Shown: positions 8,315-18,015, numbered from the stretch's first letter. The stretch: DNA of 64,000 nucleotides from Roseibium porphyridii (GCF_026191725.2 NZ_CP120863.1:290001-354000), one strand, 5' to 3'. Translations and numbers: made by a program. The notes: generated by a model not told the origin, from the sequence alone.

Positions 8315-9529
8315 GTGAACGACATGGCGAACAGCATCCGGACCGGTCCGGACGATCGCGGACATTTCGGAATTTTTGGAGGCCGCTATGTGGCCGAAAC
8401 CCTGATGCCACTGATCCTTGATCTGGAGCAGCACTACAAGGATGCGAAGGACGACCCGGCATTTCATGCCGAAATCGAATCCCTGAACACGCATTATACC
8501 GGTCGGCCGTCACCGCTCTATTTCGCCGAACGCCTGACTGAAGAACTCGGCGGCGCCAAGATCTATTTCAAGCGTGATGAGCTGAACCACACCGGATCTC
8601 ACAAGATCAACAACTGTCTCGGTCAGATCCTGCTTGCCAAACGCATGGGTAAAACCAGGATCATTGCTGAAACGGGCGCCGGACAGCATGGTGTCGCAAC
8701 CGCCACGGTTTGTGCACGCTTCGGCTTACCGTGCGTGGTTTATATGGGCAAGACCGATGTGGAACGGCAAAAGCCCAACGTTTTCCGCATGAAGCTGCTA
8801 GGTGCAGAAATTGTTCCAGTGACAGCTGGTGCCGGCACGCTGAAAGACGCGATGAACGAAGCACTGCGCGACTGGGTCACCAATGTCGACAACACCTACT
8901 ATCTGATCGGAACTGCTGCCGGTCCACATCCCTATCCGGAAATGGTCCGCGACTTTCAGTCGGTAATCGGCAAAGAATTGCGCGAGCAAATCGTTGAGGC
9001 CGAAGGCCGGCTTCCGGATGCGCTTGTTGCCGCGGTTGGCGGCGGGTCAAACGCCATCGGGCTCTTCCATCCGTTCCTGGATGACAAGGATGTCAAAATC
9101 TACGGCGTGGAAGCAGGCGGTCACGGCCTGGAAGGCGAGGAGCATTGCGCTTCCCTGACTGCAGGCAAACCGGGCGTGCTGCACGGCAACCGAACATTTC
9201 TGCTTCAGGACGATGACGGGCAAATCCTGGAAGGGCACTCCATTTCGGCCGGACTCGATTATCCGGGCATCGGGCCTGAGCACTCCTGGCTGAAAGACAT
9301 CGGCCGCGTCGAATATGTTCCGATCATGGACAATGAGGCATTGGAAGCATTTCAGCTTCTGACACGTGTCGAAGGCATTATCCCGGCACTCGAACCATCG
9401 CACGCATTGGCTTATGTCGCCAAGCTGGCACCTCAGATGGACAAGGACCAGATTATCGTCATGAACCTTTGTGGTCGTGGCGACAAGGATGTCTTCGCCG
9501 TTGGCCAAATGCTCGGCTTCGATTTGTAA
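8315..9529 (+). CDS. trpB: Tryptophan synthase beta chain TrpB
   Basis: 404 residues. PLP enzyme that condenses indole with serine. The PLP lysine is in HTGSHKINN near residue 90, the phosphate-binding loop is GGGSNAIG near 235, and the C-terminus has NLCGRGDKD. The GTG start has GAAGGAG eight bases upstream; MADS-like alternatives further in (ATG at 8324) would remove only three residues. An intrinsic terminator 30 bases downstream separates it from trpA, which is unusual because the two subunits form one complex. Confidence 0.97.
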   Translation: MNDMANSIRTGPDDRGHFGIFGGRYVAETLMPLILDLEQHYKDAKDDPAFHAEIESLNTHYTGRPSPLYFAERLTEELGGAKIYFKRDELNHTGSHKINNCLGQILLAKRMGKTRIIAETGAGQHGVATATVCARFGLPCVVYMGKTDVERQKPNVFRMKLLGAEIVPVTAGAGTLKDAMNEALRDWVTNVDNTYYLIGTAAGPHPYPEMVRDFQSVIGKELREQIVEAEGRLPDALVAAVGGGSNAIGLFHPFLDDKDVKIYGVEAGGHGLEGEEHCASLTAGKPGVLHGNRTFLLQDDDGQILEGHSISAGLDYPGIGPEHSWLKDIGRVEYVPIMDNEALEAFQLLTRVEGIIPALEPSHALAYVAKLAPQMDKDQIIVMNLCGRGDKDVFAVGQMLGFDL

Positions 9530-9559
9530 AATCGATCTCGTCGCACCTCATTTTTTTGG

Positions 9560-9590
9560 AAAGCCGCGCCTGACCATGGCGTGGCTTTTT
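9560..9590 (+). terminator. Intrinsic terminator after trpB
   Basis: AAAGCCGCGCC (9560-9570) pairs with GGCGTGGCTTT (9578-9588) with one G-U wobble and a seven-base loop, followed by T residues. It lies 30 bases after the trpB stop, so most trpFB transcripts should end before the inserted genes and trpA. Confidence 0.75.
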
Positions 9591-9760
9591 CGTTTTCACG
9601 CCTGGCACCCCTGTTCCGGGGCTTTGTTAACCTGCTCAGCCAATTCGGCATTGCTGCAATGCAAACTTGTGCGTTGTCCGCAAAAATGGCGGGACTAAAT
9701 TATGTGCAAAGAAAAACCGTGCACGACACCTCATCCGCCCCCTCTCAAAGGAACACACCA

Positions 9761-9931
9761 ATGGCATTCGACATGATTAGCGGTTTTGTTCGCGATGTTC
9801 GCGCCGCACACCGCACGGCAAACGAAATTGAACGCTTGAACCACATGAACACGGCTCAGCTTGCTGACCTCGGCCTGGAGCGCAGCGATATCGCGAGCCA
9901 CGCCTTCGGTAAATATTTCAAGAAGCGATAA
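9761..9931 (+). CDS. DUF1127 small protein in the trpB-trpA gap
   Basis: 56 residues starting MAFDMISGFVRDVRAAHR and ending KYFKKR. The core LNHMNTAQLADLGLERSDI is the DUF1127 pattern. AAAGGA lies eight bases before the ATG, and an excellent terminator follows at 9987, so this is a complete small transcription unit. Its terminator-to-terminator position between trpB and trpA shows it is not part of the trp operon. Function unknown; DUF1127 proteins are small basic proteins, some linked to RNA metabolism. Confidence 0.85.
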   Translation: MAFDMISGFVRDVRAAHRTANEIERLNHMNTAQLADLGLERSDIASHAFGKYFKKR

Positions 9932-9986
9932 CGATCGCTGGCGGACAGAGCCGCTAAACGATCCGGTTGACGGACCTCGTAAATGA

Positions 9987-10022
9987 AAAAGCCGTGCGCC
10001 TGCTCATCAGCGCACGGCTTTT
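9987..10022. terminator. Bidirectional intrinsic terminator
   Basis: A perfect 13-bp stem, AAAAGCCGTGCGC (9987-9999) with GCGCACGGCTTTT (10010-10022), and a ten-base loop. A and T tracts on both sides let it work for the DUF1127 gene on the plus strand and for the small gene ending at 10022 on the minus strand. Confidence 0.88.
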
Positions 10023-10228
10023 CATTTGATGGGCTTGATTGCAAAGGCAGCCTGGAGAAACTGCTGCCTCCCGCGAGCATCAAGCGATCTAACCTGAGCG
10101 GTCAACTCTGGCGCTGTGTGTGACCCGGTTTCCGGTTGCTGCGATCCGTTGATGTTGAATTCTATGACGCGTCTCCAGAACCGCTCACCAAGTGGCTTCG
10201 GTGCTGGTTCAAAGAGGGAATGGGCCAT
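10022..10228 (-). CDS. Small hypothetical protein convergent to DUF1127 gene
   Basis: 68 residues beginning MAHSLFEPAPKPLGERFWRR. I do not recognise a family. AAGGAG lies seven bases before the ATG, and the stop codon abuts the strong bidirectional terminator, so both ends look like those of a real gene. The protein has no signal peptide or membrane segment. Composition is mixed polar with a central VIEFNING stretch and QQPETGSHT. It could be a small cytosolic protein specific to this lineage. Confidence 0.6.
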   Translation of the reverse strand: MAHSLFEPAPKPLGERFWRRVIEFNINGSQQPETGSHTAPELTAQVRSLDARGRQQFLQAAFAIKPIK

Positions 10229-10765
10229 TTTCAGCTCCTTGTTTTCTTCGATGGCTTTCTAGTTCAAACAAAATAGACGCACAGAGTGCATATTTCCAGA
10301 GGCAATTGATGCGCCTCTGACAATCCAGCCATGCATTTTTAGCAAGCCTGATTTGCAGTCAGCGCTATTGCTGCAGTGCAAAAATCTCATAAGTATCCTG
10401 CTTCGAATGGTTTTATAAATCTGGTTCCTCCGGTGTAAGATGAGTGTTTTGCAGGCTATCCTTTTAAGTGCACCTTCCGCTGCACCGCTTTCGACGGTTT
10501 TTCGCGGTACGGGCGGTCCGTGCCTGCGCGCCGCAAAAGCGAGGGGCATCCGCAGCGAACACGTCTATCGAGCCGACGCTGAGTTTCGCGCAATCGGATT
10601 GATTGATTATCCGAGCAAGTAAAGATCTCGGCCTGCCGACCCCGATGGTCTCAAAACCAAACCGAATTCCTGCACAATAGATTGACATTCCGCACGCTGC
10701 GCCCGTACATCGCTCAGATGACAGAGCCTGTGCGATATGGCCGGGCGGAAAAAGGGTAGCAGTGA
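10229..10765. other. 537-base gap before trpA with no supported gene
   Basis: No reading frame here has a convincing ribosome binding site. A 60-codon frame at 10440-10622 lacks one and resembles no family. There is a 7-bp inverted repeat CAGAGGC/GCCTCTG (10297-10303 and 10313-10319). The promoter for trpA-accD-folC is expected in the right half of this gap, since trpB upstream ends in a terminator. Confidence 0.5.
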
Positions 10766-11599
10766 ATGACGGAAACGCGCATCGATCGCCGTTTTAAAGC
10801 TTGTGCAGAGGCCGGAAGACCGGCGCTGGTCACCTTTATTACCGCTGGAGATCCGGATCTAGAAACGTCGCAAGCCGTTCTCAACGCGCTTCCTGCCGCC
10901 GGTGCCGATGTGATTGAGTTGGGAATGCCATTTTCCGACCCGATGGCAGAAGGCATTCCGATCCAATTAGGCAACCAGCGCGCTCTTGCTGCCGGACATA
11001 CCATGGACAAGACGTTGGACATGGTGCGGGCTTTCCGGAAGCAGGATCAGGATACGCCAATCATTTTAATGGGGTACTTCAACCCCATCTATGTGCGCGA
11101 TCCCAAAAAATTCGTACACGTTGCCAAGGACGCGGGCGTGGACGGTTTCATCATTGTCGACATTCCGGCCGAAGCGGACGATGAATTCTGCATTCCTGCC
11201 CTGGAAGCCGGTCTCAACTTCATTCGTCTCGCCACGCCGACGACCGATGACAAGCGCCTTCCGGCCGTTCTGGCCAACACCTCAGGTTTCGTCTATTACG
11301 TCTCGGTGACTGGAATTACCGGTGCCAGCATTGCGGATACCGGCCGGGTGACCACTGCGGTAAATCGCATCAAGGGCCATACCGAACTGCCGGTCGCGGT
11401 TGGTTTTGGCGTCAAGACGGCCGATCAGGCCGCCGTCATCGGCAAAGATGCAGACGGTGTCGTTGTCGGGTCGGTTCTTGTTAATGCCATTCGCGACAGC
11501 CTGGACGAAGCCGGCAAGGCCACCGACAAAACCGTTCAGGCAGTGTCGGACGTGGTCAGTGACCTGGCCTCCGGTTGTGCCCGAGCCCGTCAGGCCTGA
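10766..11599 (+). CDS. trpA: Tryptophan synthase alpha chain TrpA
   Basis: 277-residue TIM barrel that cleaves indole-3-glycerol phosphate and passes indole to TrpB. The catalytic glutamate is E51 in [15 protein letters not shown]. The position of the second catalytic acid, Asp60 of the Salmonella/E. coli enzyme, is E62 here, and the following GP is [12 protein letters not shown] and [10 protein letters not shown] (phosphate site) are intact. AAGGG precedes the ATG. It heads trpA-accD-folC, a common alphaproteobacterial arrangement, but is separated from trpB by about 1.2 kb. Confidence 0.96.
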   Translation: MTETRIDRRFKACAEAGRPALVTFITAGDPDLETSQAVLNALPAAGADVIELGMPFSDPMAEGIPIQLGNQRALAAGHTMDKTLDMVRAFRKQDQDTPIILMGYFNPIYVRDPKKFVHVAKDAGVDGFIIVDIPAEADDEFCIPALEAGLNFIRLATPTTDDKRLPAVLANTSGFVYYVSVTGITGASIADTGRVTTAVNRIKGHTELPVAVGFGVKTADQAAVIGKDADGVVVGSVLVNAIRDSLDEAGKATDKTVQAVSDVVSDLASGCARARQA

Positions 11600-11678
11600 C
11601 GGTTGAAATGAATTGAAGGAATTGCGGCGGACCCCATATCTCCGCCATAGGTAACTCGAGTATTGGGACGCGCCTGAC

Positions 11679-12635
11679 GTGAACTGGATCAATTCTATTG
11701 TACGCCCCAAGATCCGGGATCTTTGGAAAAAACGAGAAGTTCCGGAGAACCTTTGGATCAAATGTCCGGAAACCGGAGAAATGGTCTTTCATCGGGATCT
11801 GGAGGCCAACCTTTGGGTGATTCCGAACTCCGGTCATCACATGCGCATGCCTGCGCGCAAACGACTTGATTCGTTTTTCGATGGTGGAAAACATACCCCT
11901 GTCGAGTCGCCAGAGGTTCAGGCAGACCCTTTGAAATTCCGTGACAGCAAACGCTACACGGATCGCATGAAGGACGCTCGTTCCAAGACGGGCGAAAACG
12001 AGGCCGTCCATGTGGCGCAGGGTAATGTCAACGGCATGGCCATGACTGTTGCCGTGCAGGACTTCACCTTTGTCGGCGGATCGCTCGGCATGGCTGTCGG
12101 CGAGGCCATCCTTGCAGGCATGATGAAAGCCGTTGAAGACAAAACACCGTTTGTGATGTTTGTTGCTTCCGGCGGTGCCCGGATGCAGGAAGGCATTTTG
12201 TCATTGATGCAGATGCCACGCACGACAGTCGGCGTGCAAATGCTGCGTGAAGCGGGTCTGCCTTACATCGTCGTGCTGACAAACCCGACAACCGGAGGTG
12301 TTTCTGCATCTTATGCAATGCTCGGCGATATTCATATCGCAGAGCCGGGTGCCCAGATCGGCTTTGCCGGCCGCCGCGTGATCGAGCAGACCGTCCGCGA
12401 AAAACTTCCGGAAGATTTTCAGACCGCTGAATATCTCCTCGATCATGGCATGATCGATATGGTCGTGCCGCGACAGGAGATGAAAGACACCATCGCTCGT
12501 GTCTGCGGCATCCTCATGAAACGCGAAGTCGAGCTGCCGCGCCTGGAAGCTCCCAAAGAGCCTGCGCAGGACACTGAAGACAATGCTGAAAAGGCGGCTG
12601 AAGAACCCGCCAAGGAAGCTGAAGCGTCAGCCTAA
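11679..12635 (+). CDS. accD: Acetyl-CoA carboxylase carboxyltransferase subunit beta AccD
   Basis: 318 residues; forms the carboxyltransferase with AccA and makes malonyl-CoA for fatty acid synthesis. The crotonase-like core is clear ([19 protein letters not shown], then [17 protein letters not shown], then [11 protein letters not shown]). The N-terminal zinc ribbon of AccD normally has two CxxC pairs; here only C29 remains, with T32, I48 and S51 at the other positions. The C-terminal 35 residues are a charged Ala/Glu/Lys tail. GTG start, weak ribosome binding site. Placed between trpA and folC. Confidence 0.95.
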   Translation: MNWINSIVRPKIRDLWKKREVPENLWIKCPETGEMVFHRDLEANLWVIPNSGHHMRMPARKRLDSFFDGGKHTPVESPEVQADPLKFRDSKRYTDRMKDARSKTGENEAVHVAQGNVNGMAMTVAVQDFTFVGGSLGMAVGEAILAGMMKAVEDKTPFVMFVASGGARMQEGILSLMQMPRTTVGVQMLREAGLPYIVVLTNPTTGGVSASYAMLGDIHIAEPGAQIGFAGRRVIEQTVREKLPEDFQTAEYLLDHGMIDMVVPRQEMKDTIARVCGILMKREVELPRLEAPKEPAQDTEDNAEKAAEEPAKEAEASA

Positions 12636-12772
12636 GCGCGCAAATTTTCCGTAAAATGTCGCGAATGCGGCAATTCACGACATTTCCGGGCTGTTCGCTT
12701 GTCTCGCGAGCAGCCATATCCTAAAGGCGTAACAGACGCTGTAACGGATGACAGGACCCTGCGGAGGGCGCC

Positions 12773-14089
12773 TTGGATCAAATCACGAAAATTCTGGACC
12801 GCCTTCTGGCGCTGCACCCCAAAGAGATCGATCTATCACTTGGTCGGATGCATCGGCTGCTGGCAGCCCTCGATCACCCCGAGCAACGCCTGCCCCCGGC
12901 TATCCATATTGCCGGCACAAACGGCAAGGGATCGGTGACGGCGACGATGCGGGCTATCCTGGAGGCTTCCGGAAAACGATGCCACGTTTATACCTCACCG
13001 CATCTGGTCTCCTTCAATGAGCGCATCCGGCTGGGTAGCGATGGAAAGTTCGTCTCCGACCCTTTGCTTTTCGACGCGCTTCACCGCTGCGAAGAAGCCA
13101 ATGCTGGCGCCGAAATAACCTTTTTCGAAATTACGACCGCAGCGGCGCTTCTCCTCTTTGCCGAACAACCGGCAGACATTTTGCTGCTTGAAGTCGGACT
13201 GGGCGGCCGTCTCGATGCAACCAATGTGGTCGACGAGCCCCTGGTCTCGATCATCACACCAGTGTCCATGGACCACGAGAAGTTCCTTGGCAACGATCTG
13301 GCGGTCATCGCTCGGGAGAAAGCCGGCATCATCAAGCACGGCGTGCCGGTCATCTGCGCAGCACAAGAAGACACAGCCCTGCCTGAAATCACACGACAAG
13401 CCGCACGCAACCGCGCACTCATCCAGGTTTTTGGTCAGGACTTTATCGCCCAGGAAGACCAGGGTCGCATGGCGTTTCAGGATGAGGAAGGTTTGATCGA
13501 CCTGCCACTTCCCGTGCTGGGCGGAAGACATCAGTTCGAAAACGCGGCCCTTGCCATCGCCGCTCTGAAAGTGGCTCATCTCCTGCCCGGCGAAGCAACG
13601 ATTGCCGATGGGCTCAAACATGTGAACTGGCCCGGTCGTCTGCAACCGCTGACCCACGGTGCTCTTCTCGACATGTGCCCGGCGGGCGCTGAAGTCTGGA
13701 TCGATGGTGGCCACAACCCTGGCGCCGGAATCTCGGTCGCCCAATTCATGGGTGAACAGGAAGAACGCACTCCGCGCCCGCTCTATCTGATCGCCGGCAT
13801 GCTAACAACCAAAGATCCGGTCGGGTATTTTCGACCCTTTCACGGACTGGTCCGTCATGTGGGCACTGTGCCAATCTCGACAACGTCGACTGGGAGAACA
13901 CCCGAAGACCTGGCAGACCTTGCCCGTTGCGCCGGACTTGAGGCGACACCGTTTCAATCGCTGGACGCAGCCCTTGCGGATGTGGCAGCTTGTGCGCAAC
14001 AGGACGGCGAAGCGCCCAGGATCTTGATTTGCGGTTCGCTTTATCTGGCCGGTGAGGCCCTGGCGCGCAACGGAATGGCGCCAGATTGA
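12773..14089 (+). CDS. folC: Bifunctional folylpolyglutamate / dihydrofolate synthase FolC
   Basis: 438 residues, Mur-ligase fold. ATP loop HIAGTNGKGSVTATMRA near residue 45-60, then TSPHLVSFNERI, the ELGLGGRLDATN-like EVGLGGRLDATNVV near 142, SMDHEKFLG and WIDGGHNPGA. It adds glutamate to dihydropteroate and folates in the cytoplasm. Start is a TTG at 12773 with CGGAGG five bases before; no ATG fits better. The hypothetical exported protein follows 36 bases later. Confidence 0.95.
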   Translation: MDQITKILDRLLALHPKEIDLSLGRMHRLLAALDHPEQRLPPAIHIAGTNGKGSVTATMRAILEASGKRCHVYTSPHLVSFNERIRLGSDGKFVSDPLLFDALHRCEEANAGAEITFFEITTAAALLLFAEQPADILLLEVGLGGRLDATNVVDEPLVSIITPVSMDHEKFLGNDLAVIAREKAGIIKHGVPVICAAQEDTALPEITRQAARNRALIQVFGQDFIAQEDQGRMAFQDEEGLIDLPLPVLGGRHQFENAALAIAALKVAHLLPGEATIADGLKHVNWPGRLQPLTHGALLDMCPAGAEVWIDGGHNPGAGISVAQFMGEQEERTPRPLYLIAGMLTTKDPVGYFRPFHGLVRHVGTVPISTTSTGRTPEDLADLARCAGLEATPFQSLDAALADVAACAQQDGEAPRILICGSLYLAGEALARNGMAPD

Positions 14090-14125
14090 GCACTTTCCGG
14101 CCAAGGCTATCAGGAGGTCAGCCGG

Positions 14126-15388
14126 ATGAAACGCCCGATTAGTATACTTGCCAGTTTCGCCGGTGCGTTGCTTGGAACGGCCCTGTTGGCGGGACCGGCG
14201 ATGTCACTGAGCGAGCAATATGAAACGCCGCCAGAGCAGGACCCTGCGGTTGTGCTGGACGGCAAGCAGCTTGGACCCGGTTATGCGGTTCTCGCTCCGG
14301 TTCGAAGTGACGGCTTCCTGCGCATCTACCAGCTGCAAACAGATCTCGGTGTGGAACGGATTGAGGGCGATGGCCTTTTGAAACTGCGGCTCTCCGAGCT
14401 CAAGGTTCTGGTCGCCCTGGAAAGCCTGAAGAATGACGCCAGCTTCGTCGATGGATTGAAGCAGGCCGCGATGAAGCCGGTGGATTTCGTCGAGAACACG
14501 GTGACTGACCCGGTAGGGACTGCCAAAAACACGGTTTCCGGCGTCGGTCGGATGTTCGGCCGCCTGACCAAAGGTGTGGAGTCGGCCGTTACCGGCAAAG
14601 GCGGATCTCCCGCTGAATTGGCAAAAGCGATAACCGGGCAGGCCCGCGAACGTCGAGAACTTGCGGTTGAGCTCAGCGTCGATCCCTATACTTTCTATCG
14701 GCCACTGTCTGAAAAGCTGGACGAAACAGCGAGCGTTACAACAGCGGGCAACTGGACAGTCAGCGCGATTACGGCATTGCTTCCGGGCGGACTGGTCGTG
14801 TCGGCAGCACGTCAGGCTGACAATTTGAGCACGCTCATCATCGACAGCTCTCCCTCGGAGCTGGAAGAACGGACCGCTGCAGCTCTGCGCAATGCCGGTA
14901 TCAGCGATCAGACGATCTCAAGAATTGCTGCCAACCCGTTTTATACGATCTCCGAAAAGGCCGCGATTGCTTATCAGCTTCAGGCCATGCCCGGTGTTCA
15001 GGACCTCGACCTGATCGCAGCCAAAGCCGCAGATGCCGAAAGCAGGGACATTGCCTATTTTCAACTGCGCCGCATTGTGCTTCTGGAGACCTACAATCGT
15101 GAAATCTCGGGTCTGAGTCAGATCAAGGAAGTTTCAAACATACCGGTTGCCATCCGTCGTGACGGTCTGGCCGCAGTTGTGCTTCCGCTTGACGAAGTTT
15201 CCTGGACGCAGACCGTGGCACAGACATTTTCGGCTATTCACACCGGCCTTGGCCAGTTGCCTTTTCCGCCCTCGGGCGTCGACTTCCTGATCACAGGCGA
15301 GCTGACCCCGATGGCTGCCGAAAGGATCACATCCTTCGGCTGGGAGATCACCGGAGACTATCCGATGCCCAAAGGGCCCGTGCATTAG
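14126..15388 (+). CDS. Exported hypothetical protein
   Basis: 420 residues; not recognised. It starts with a signal peptide (MKRPISILASFAGALLG, probable cleavage after AMS near residue 27). AGGAGG precedes the ATG. After the signal there is an alpha/beta-looking domain (LAPVRSDGFLRIYQLQTDLG), then an alanine-rich helical middle (residues 110-190, KNTVSGVGRMFGRLTKG) and a long mainly helical C-terminal half. No cysteines remain after the signal. It lies 36 bases after folC and may be co-transcribed. Predicted location is the periplasm. It looks like a conserved alphaproteobacterial hypothetical, but I cannot assign a function. Confidence 0.8.
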   Translation: MKRPISILASFAGALLGTALLAGPAMSLSEQYETPPEQDPAVVLDGKQLGPGYAVLAPVRSDGFLRIYQLQTDLGVERIEGDGLLKLRLSELKVLVALESLKNDASFVDGLKQAAMKPVDFVENTVTDPVGTAKNTVSGVGRMFGRLTKGVESAVTGKGGSPAELAKAITGQARERRELAVELSVDPYTFYRPLSEKLDETASVTTAGNWTVSAITALLPGGLVVSAARQADNLSTLIIDSSPSELEERTAAALRNAGISDQTISRIAANPFYTISEKAAIAYQLQAMPGVQDLDLIAAKAADAESRDIAYFQLRRIVLLETYNREISGLSQIKEVSNIPVAIRRDGLAAVVLPLDEVSWTQTVAQTFSAIHTGLGQLPFPPSGVDFLITGELTPMAAERITSFGWEITGDYPMPKGPVH

Positions 15389-15445
15389 ACGAAAGAGCCT
15401 TCGCCCTTAACTCGATGGTCGAATGTGACCACCTAGGGAACACCC

Positions 15446-16363
15446 TCAAACACACTCCAGAACCGGGCCGGAGAGACCGCTTTCCCAGCCCAGGATTGCC
15501 CTTTTGCGGGTGAGCCCCCAATGGTAGCCGCCCAGTTTTCCCCCCTTGGCAAGCACCCTGTGACACGGCACGACAAAGGAAATCGGATTGCGGCCGACTG
15601 CTGTGCCGACGGCCCGCGAGGCTTTCGGCTTGCCGATCGAGGTGGCGATATCGGAATAGGTTGTTGCCTGACCCATTGGAATTCTGAGCAAGGTTTGCCA
15701 GACCCGAATTTCAAAATCCGTTCCGATCATGACTACGTTCAAAGGTTGGTCTTGCTGCCACTTCTCGGGATCGAACACGCGATCCGCATACGTAGCGGTC
15801 GCGTCCTGATCGGGAACGAATTGCGCAGCCGGCCAACGATCACACATATCCGTCAGGGCTTCTTCCTCGCCGCCCGGATCCGCAAATCCAAGACCGGCAA
15901 GTCCCTTGTCCGTTGCCATGACCAGAACCTGCCCGAACGGCGAAGGGTGAAATCCGTAGGCTATCTTCAGTCCTGCGCCCCTGTTGCGGTAGTCACCCGG
16001 CGTCATTGCCTCATGCGTGACAAAAAGGTCGTGCAGCCGGGACGAGCCGGAAAGACCAACTTCGTAGGACGCATCCAGGACACTGGCACTATCTCGCAAG
16101 AGAGCCTTGGCGTGATCCAGTGTTATGGCTTGCAGAAACTGTTTTGGCGTCAACCCAGCCCATCTGGAAAACACTCTTTGCAACTGGATGGGCTGAAGAC
16201 CAGCCTCTCCTGCCAATTGCTCAAGTGACGGCTGCTCGCGCCAGTCTTCGGTAATACGCTTCAACGTTCTACGTACGATTTCATAGTGTTCGGCGGCTTC
16301 CGCACCAACGCAGATCGGCGTTGGATCAGAAGTCAAGCTCGTAAGGTCGAGTGCTTTGGTCAT
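15446..16363 (-). CDS. AraC-type HTH fused to O6-methylguanine-DNA methyltransferase (Ada-like, no N-terminal zinc domain)
   Basis: 305 residues. Residues about 35-130 are an AraC helix-turn-helix domain (LAGEAGLQPIQLQRVFSRW, then VGLSGSSRLHDLF). Residues about 140-300 are an alkylguanine transferase with the suicide-cysteine motif VVPCHRV and the upstream helix RAVGTAVGRNPI. E. coli Ada additionally has an N-terminal cysteine-rich domain that senses methylphosphotriesters; it is absent here, so activation must differ or the HTH may be purely constitutive. Convergent with the exported hypothetical. The role is repair of alkylated guanine, probably with transcription control. Confidence 0.9.
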   Translation of the reverse strand: MTKALDLTSLTSDPTPICVGAEAAEHYEIVRRTLKRITEDWREQPSLEQLAGEAGLQPIQLQRVFSRWAGLTPKQFLQAITLDHAKALLRDSASVLDASYEVGLSGSSRLHDLFVTHEAMTPGDYRNRGAGLKIAYGFHPSPFGQVLVMATDKGLAGLGFADPGGEEEALTDMCDRWPAAQFVPDQDATATYADRVFDPEKWQQDQPLNVVMIGTDFEIRVWQTLLRIPMGQATTYSDIATSIGKPKASRAVGTAVGRNPISFVVPCHRVLAKGGKLGGYHWGLTRKRAILGWESGLSGPVLECV

Positions 16364-16472
16364 GTCAGATCCATCAGCTCTATTCAGTCTGCGTTGATCC
16401 TAGCGGGCCAGCAGAACCAGCGCGACCCGATTTGCGATCCGACTTGGGCGACGATTTAGAGGGCAAGGCCCA

Positions 16473-16934
16473 TCAACCCAGAACATCCCTGAACTCACTT
16501 GCAGATGCAGCAGGACCTTTTCTGGTCGACAGCAGAAGATTGGTTTCCGTGCCCGTGATGCCCTCGATCAGCCGAATGCGGTTCAATGCATCATCAAAGG
16601 CTGCCAGATCCCGCGTTGCGATTTCCAGAACCAGGTCCCATTTGCCGTTGGTGGAGTGAATGGCTCGGACTTCCGTCATGGCACTCAGGGCTCTGGACAC
16701 CGGGTCGGTGTTGTGACCATCGACCACAACCAGGGTCACGGCCCTGATCGGCAGATCGCGCCAATCATCGCGCAAGACCGCCGTGAAGCCGAGTATCTCA
16801 CCCGACTCGATCAGTTTCTCCATGCGCGCACGCACGGTTGCCCGGGACACTTTCAGATCACTTGCCAAATCGGACACCGATCGACGGCCATCATGGCGTA
16901 AATGCGAGACTAGGCGAAGATCGAGATCATCCAT
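16473..16934 (-). CDS. Lrp/AsnC-family regulator next to arginase
   Basis: 153 residues, the normal size. HTH: VSDLASDLKVSRATVRARM near residues 20-40, followed by the RAM ligand-binding domain. The start at 16934 (MDDLDLRLVSHL) matches family N-termini; a frame extending to 16994 adds a hydrophobic leader not expected in this family. It is divergent from arginase and ornithine cyclodeaminase, 131 bases away, and by analogy with Agrobacterium arginine-catabolic genes is the likely activator responding to arginine or ornithine. The gap contains an AT-rich stretch around 16950-16980 that could be its binding site. Confidence 0.88.
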   Translation of the reverse strand: MDDLDLRLVSHLRHDGRRSVSDLASDLKVSRATVRARMEKLIESGEILGFTAVLRDDWRDLPIRAVTLVVVDGHNTDPVSRALSAMTEVRAIHSTNGKWDLVLEIATRDLAAFDDALNRIRLIEGITGTETNLLLSTRKGPAASASEFRDVLG

Positions 16935-17065
16935 TGAACCATTTTGAGTAATTGAAGCTATCAAAATGATAAATCTTACCGCACATTTGATCAAGTTGCC
17001 GGATTTACTCCGCCGCGGCGTTTGCGCACACTTTCCAGATATTGCGAATTCAGGCGGAGAATGGC

Positions 17066-18007
17066 GTGGACGTTGTCGGAAAACAGATTGCCCTTGTTGG
17101 CGCGCCGGTTGACGAAGGCGCCGGTCAGAGAGGCTGTCTGATGGGCCCGGACGCCTATCGGACCGCCGGGCTGGCGGACACTCTGGAAGATCTCGGGCAC
17201 TCAGTCACCGATCACGGCAATCTGAAACCGGCTGACGTTGGCGATCTGGCTTCGCCCAATCCCGTGCTTAAAAATTTCCCGGCCTATGCCGGCTGGACCC
17301 GCACGCTGCACCAAAAAGCCGCCCAGCTCGGCGAAAACCCGATTGTGCCGGTCTATCTTGGCGGCGACCATGCCATGGCTGCGGGAACAGTCTCCGGACA
17401 GGCGCGAGCAGCAGCGCGCCTCGGACGCCCGCTTTTTGTACTCTGGCTAGACGCCCATTCCGATTTTCACACCTTCGATACCACTGCCAGCGGCAATCTC
17501 CACGGCACACCGCTTGCGTTTGTCTGCGGTTTGCCTGGATTCGATGCGCTTCTCGGCGATCCGTTGAAACACACGGTCGACCCGAAAAACGTTGAGATCC
17601 TGGGTGTCCGTTCCATTGATGACGCTGAGCGCAGACAACTTCTTGATCATGGCGTTGGCGTTCGCGACATGCGCCAGATCGATGAAGACGGCATTGCCGG
17701 ACTGCTGAGACCCTTCTTGAACCGTGTGAAGGCTGCAAACGGATTGCTTCATGTCAGCCTTGATGTGGACTTCCTTGATCCGGATATCGCGCCGGCGGTT
17801 GGAACCACAGTGCCTGGTGGCACCACTTTTCGCGAGGCGCATCTCGTCATGGAGATGCTTCATGACAGCGGACTTGTCAGCTCGCTCGATCTCGTCGAAC
17901 TCAACCCATTTCTGGATGAACGCGGAAAAACCGCGCGTCTGATGGTCGAACTGACAGGTAGCCTATTCGGTCGCCGTGTCTTCGACCGCCCGACCAGAAG
18001 CTTCTAG
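17066..18007 (+). CDS. Arginase
   Basis: 313 residues; hydrolyses arginine to ornithine and urea. The manganese-binding motifs are present: [17 protein letters not shown] and [28 protein letters not shown] also matches the family. The GTG start at 17066 has GGAG about six bases upstream; a TTG 24 bases earlier is possible. The next gene, ornithine cyclodeaminase, starts eight bases after the stop, so the pair converts arginine to proline. Called arcA or rocF in other organisms. Confidence 0.93.
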   Translation: MDVVGKQIALVGAPVDEGAGQRGCLMGPDAYRTAGLADTLEDLGHSVTDHGNLKPADVGDLASPNPVLKNFPAYAGWTRTLHQKAAQLGENPIVPVYLGGDHAMAAGTVSGQARAAARLGRPLFVLWLDAHSDFHTFDTTASGNLHGTPLAFVCGLPGFDALLGDPLKHTVDPKNVEILGVRSIDDAERRQLLDHGVGVRDMRQIDEDGIAGLLRPFLNRVKAANGLLHVSLDVDFLDPDIAPAVGTTVPGGTTFREAHLVMEMLHDSGLVSSLDLVELNPFLDERGKTARLMVELTGSLFGRRVFDRPTRSF

Positions 18008-18015
18008 AGGACATC

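Noticed and set aside
10440..10622. 60-codon frame in the trpA upstream gap
   Set aside because: No ribosome binding site, no recognised family, codon pattern not like neighbours.
12995..13744. 249-codon open frame on the minus strand over folC
   Set aside because: Antisense of FolC, whose motifs are intact; no ribosome binding site.
16935..16994. Longer N-terminus for the Lrp regulator beside arginase
   Set aside because: The extra 20 residues are hydrophobic and do not match Lrp N-termini; MDDLDLRL at 16934 does.
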